From contig SYJV01000299.1 of the NCBI GenBank assembly GCA_005798335.1, positions 1 through 64,000 on the forward strand: a stretch of DNA of 64,000 bases, read 5' to 3'. The notes under the pieces were generated by a model. The model did not search any database. It was not told the DNA's origin and was given only the letters and a program-made list of their open reading frames with translations. The position numbers and the translations under genes were made by a program. Numbering within the stretch: the stretch's first letter is position 1; every line of letters begins with the position of its first letter. Of this stretch, positions 62,594 through 64,000 are shown piece by piece. The stretch comes from Planctomycetaceae bacterium. GTDB lineage: Bacteria; Planctomycetota; Planctomycetia; Pirellulales; Pirellulaceae.

Positions 62594-64000
62594 ATGTCAA
62601 ATTTCCGAATTGCCGTTTTGGATCCGATCGCCGACGAGGGCCTGGAACTGCTCCGCGCAGAGAAGGATTTTGAATACGAACAGTGCCATGGGCTCAAAGG
62701 GGACGCATTGCGGACAACTTTGGCGCAATTCGACGGTGCAATCGTGCGCAGCGGAGTCAAAATCACTGCCGATGCACTTGCAGGAAACAAACGCTTGCGA
62801 GCGATCGTGCGCGCGGGGGTCGGCACAGATAACATTGATAAAGACGCCGCAACCCGCCTGGGCATCGTGGTGATGAACACACCGGCAGGAAATACCCTGT
62901 CGACGGCGGAGCACGCTTTTGCGCTGATGCTGGCACTGTCTCGGTCGATCGCGCCCGCTTACCAGAGTTTGATCAATGGAAAGTGGGATCGGAAATCGTA
63001 CATGGGTACGCAGTTGGCCGACAAAACTCTGGGTGTGGTTGGCTTGGGACGCATCGGACGCGAAGTCGCACTCAGAGCGATAGCGTTCCGTATGCGAGTA
63101 TTCGCGTTTGATCCATTCCTGTCCGAAGAGCAGGCGCTAAAAATGGGCATTGAACGCGTCGAAACGGTCGCCGACATGTTACCCAAAGTCGACTACTTGA
63201 CGGTTCACACTCCCTTGACCAACGAAACCAAGCATTTGGTCGGAATGAGGGAATTGGATCTTCTCAAGCCTGGTATGCGGTTAATCAACTGCGCGCGCGG
63301 CGGAATCTATGACGAGGCCGCTCTCGTCGAGGGATTAAAACGCGGCAAGATTGCTGGCGTCGCGCTGGACGTTTTTGAAGAAGAACCTTGTACGAACAGC
63401 CCGCTGTACGGTATGCCTGGCGTGGTCTGCACGCCCCATCTGGGCGCCAGCACCGAAGAAGCACAAACGCAAGTTGCGGTCGAAGGGATCCATCTGCTGA
63501 TCAATTTTTTCAAGACGGGCGAGATTCGACATGCTGTGAATGTTGCTTCGCTCGACCCCAAGACGCTCGACGCGATGCGTGGGCATCTGGATGTCGCGCA
63601 CCGGCTGGGGTTGCTGCTCAGCCAATGGCACGGTGGGTCGATCTCGGGTTGCACACTGACATATCGGGGCGAAGTCGCTGATCGCGATACCAAGTTGTTG
63701 ACCGCCGCGTTTTGTGCAGGACTCCTTGAACGAGCTTTGGTGGAAGAAGCCAATATTATCAACGCCGAATTGCTGCTGCGCGAACGTGGCATTGAACTGA
63801 ACGAAAGTCGCAGTCACGAAACTGGTGCGTTCAGTTCCTCAATCACTGCGGAAGTTGGTGGAGGCGGACGCACGGTCAAGGCCGCCGGCACTTTGTTTGG
63901 TCATAACATGCCGAGATTGATTCTGCTGGATGATCATCGATTGGAAGCTTATCTCGACGGCAACTTGCTGATCTTCACGCACATGGATGTTCCGGGAATT
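62594..64000 (+). CDS. serA: D-3-phosphoglycerate dehydrogenase, 3' end beyond window
   Basis: 469 codons are visible. The protein opens MSNFRIAVLDPIADEGLELL, with the NAD site VVGLGRIGREVALR near residue 148, the Arg in NCARGGIYDE near 234, EEEP, and His in CTPHLGASTEEAQ near 280. A region rich in Gly and Leu then opens the intervening substrate-binding domain; the ACT domain and stop lie past the window. It oxidises 3-phosphoglycerate, the first serine step. ATG 62594 lacks a good Shine-Dalgarno. serC is 120 bases upstream. Confidence 0.95.
   Translation, partial: MSNFRIAVLDPIADEGLELLRAEKDFEYEQCHGLKGDALRTTLAQFDGAIVRSGVKITADALAGNKRLRAIVRAGVGTDNIDKDAATRLGIVVMNTPAGNTLSTAEHAFALMLALSRSIAPAYQSLINGKWDRKSYMGTQLADKTLGVVGLGRIGREVALRAIAFRMRVFAFDPFLSEEQALKMGIERVETVADMLPKVDYLTVHTPLTNETKHLVGMRELDLLKPGMRLINCARGGIYDEAALVEGLKRGKIAGVALDVFEEEPCTNSPLYGMPGVVCTPHLGASTEEAQTQVAVEGIHLLINFFKTGEIRHAVNVASLDPKTLDAMRGHLDVAHRLGLLLSQWHGGSISGCTLTYRGEVADRDTKLLTAAFCAGLLERALVEEANIINAELLLRERGIELNESRSHETGAFSSSITAEVGGGGRTVKAAGTLFGHNMPRLILLDDHRLEAYLDGNLLIFTHMDVPGI

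Noticed and set aside
1-64000. CRISPR arrays, rRNA, tRNA genes, phage or transposase genes
   Set aside because: None of the signatures, such as regular direct repeats with spacers, were seen in reading the window.

Overview
The window looks like a chromosomal segment of a planctomycete of the Pirellulales type. The evidence is the company of families: two DUF1501 proteins, a DUF1559 protein with a prepilin-like N-terminus, a BBP7 beta-barrel protein rich in Gly/Cys/Tyr, an FGly-type sulfatase, two Hanks-type Ser/Thr kinases with periplasmic domains, a vanadium-haloperoxidase-like protein and a Tat-exported sugar isomerase. Shine-Dalgarno sites are often weak, and several genes seem to start with TTG or GTG. 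I found no rRNA, tRNA, CRISPR array, phage or transposase gene.

Layout. 1-12.7 kb: DUF1501; a STAS/HATPase fusion; a redoxin-to-kinase pair; a beta-helix protein; an HGSNAT-like membrane acyltransferase; an MFS carrier; DUF1579; and a C45 Ntn hydrolase. 12.7-20.2 kb: a palindromic element, rhomboid protease, DUF1559 plus lipoprotein, tilS, a structured leader in front of a BBP7 protein, and an exported protein. 20.3-27.8 kb: sugar isomerase, haloperoxidase, aldo/keto reductase, orphan acyl carrier protein, Cache-type kinase, and an exported protein whose 5' end carries a palindromic repeat. 27.9-35.8 kb: trpB-trpA, glnE, sulfatase (TTG start overlapping glnE) and lactonase. 35.8-47.6 kb: an unrecognised 543-aa protein coupled to a GT2, a methyltransferase, an ABC exporter-like protein that has lost its nucleotide-binding motifs, uvrA, mtfA, and a GGDEF/HD-GYP-like protein. 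48.0-54.3 kb: a six-gene minus-strand sugar/polysaccharide cluster (GT2, DegT aminotransferase, Gfo/Idh dehydrogenase, LbH acyltransferase, polysaccharide deacetylase, FAD oxidoreductase). 54.5-64 kb: second DUF1501, a large FHA-like coiled-coil membrane protein, methyltransferase, TPR lipoprotein, serC, and serA cut by the window end.

How genes work together. serC and serA catalyse two steps of serine synthesis, and trpB/trpA use serine to finish tryptophan. The sugar cluster has the enzyme set expected for a 2,3-diacetamido-type nucleotide sugar plus polymer modification. A recurring non-genic feature is at least three families of dispersed palindromic repeats: 12.7 and 62.5 kb; 27.2 and 60.0 kb; 39.6 kb. 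One of them is translated inside a gene and one overlaps a predicted start codon. No single locus is clearly a new defence or signalling system. The most unusual items are the pseudo-ABC protein, the palindromic elements, the kinase domain architectures and the riboswitch-like leader.
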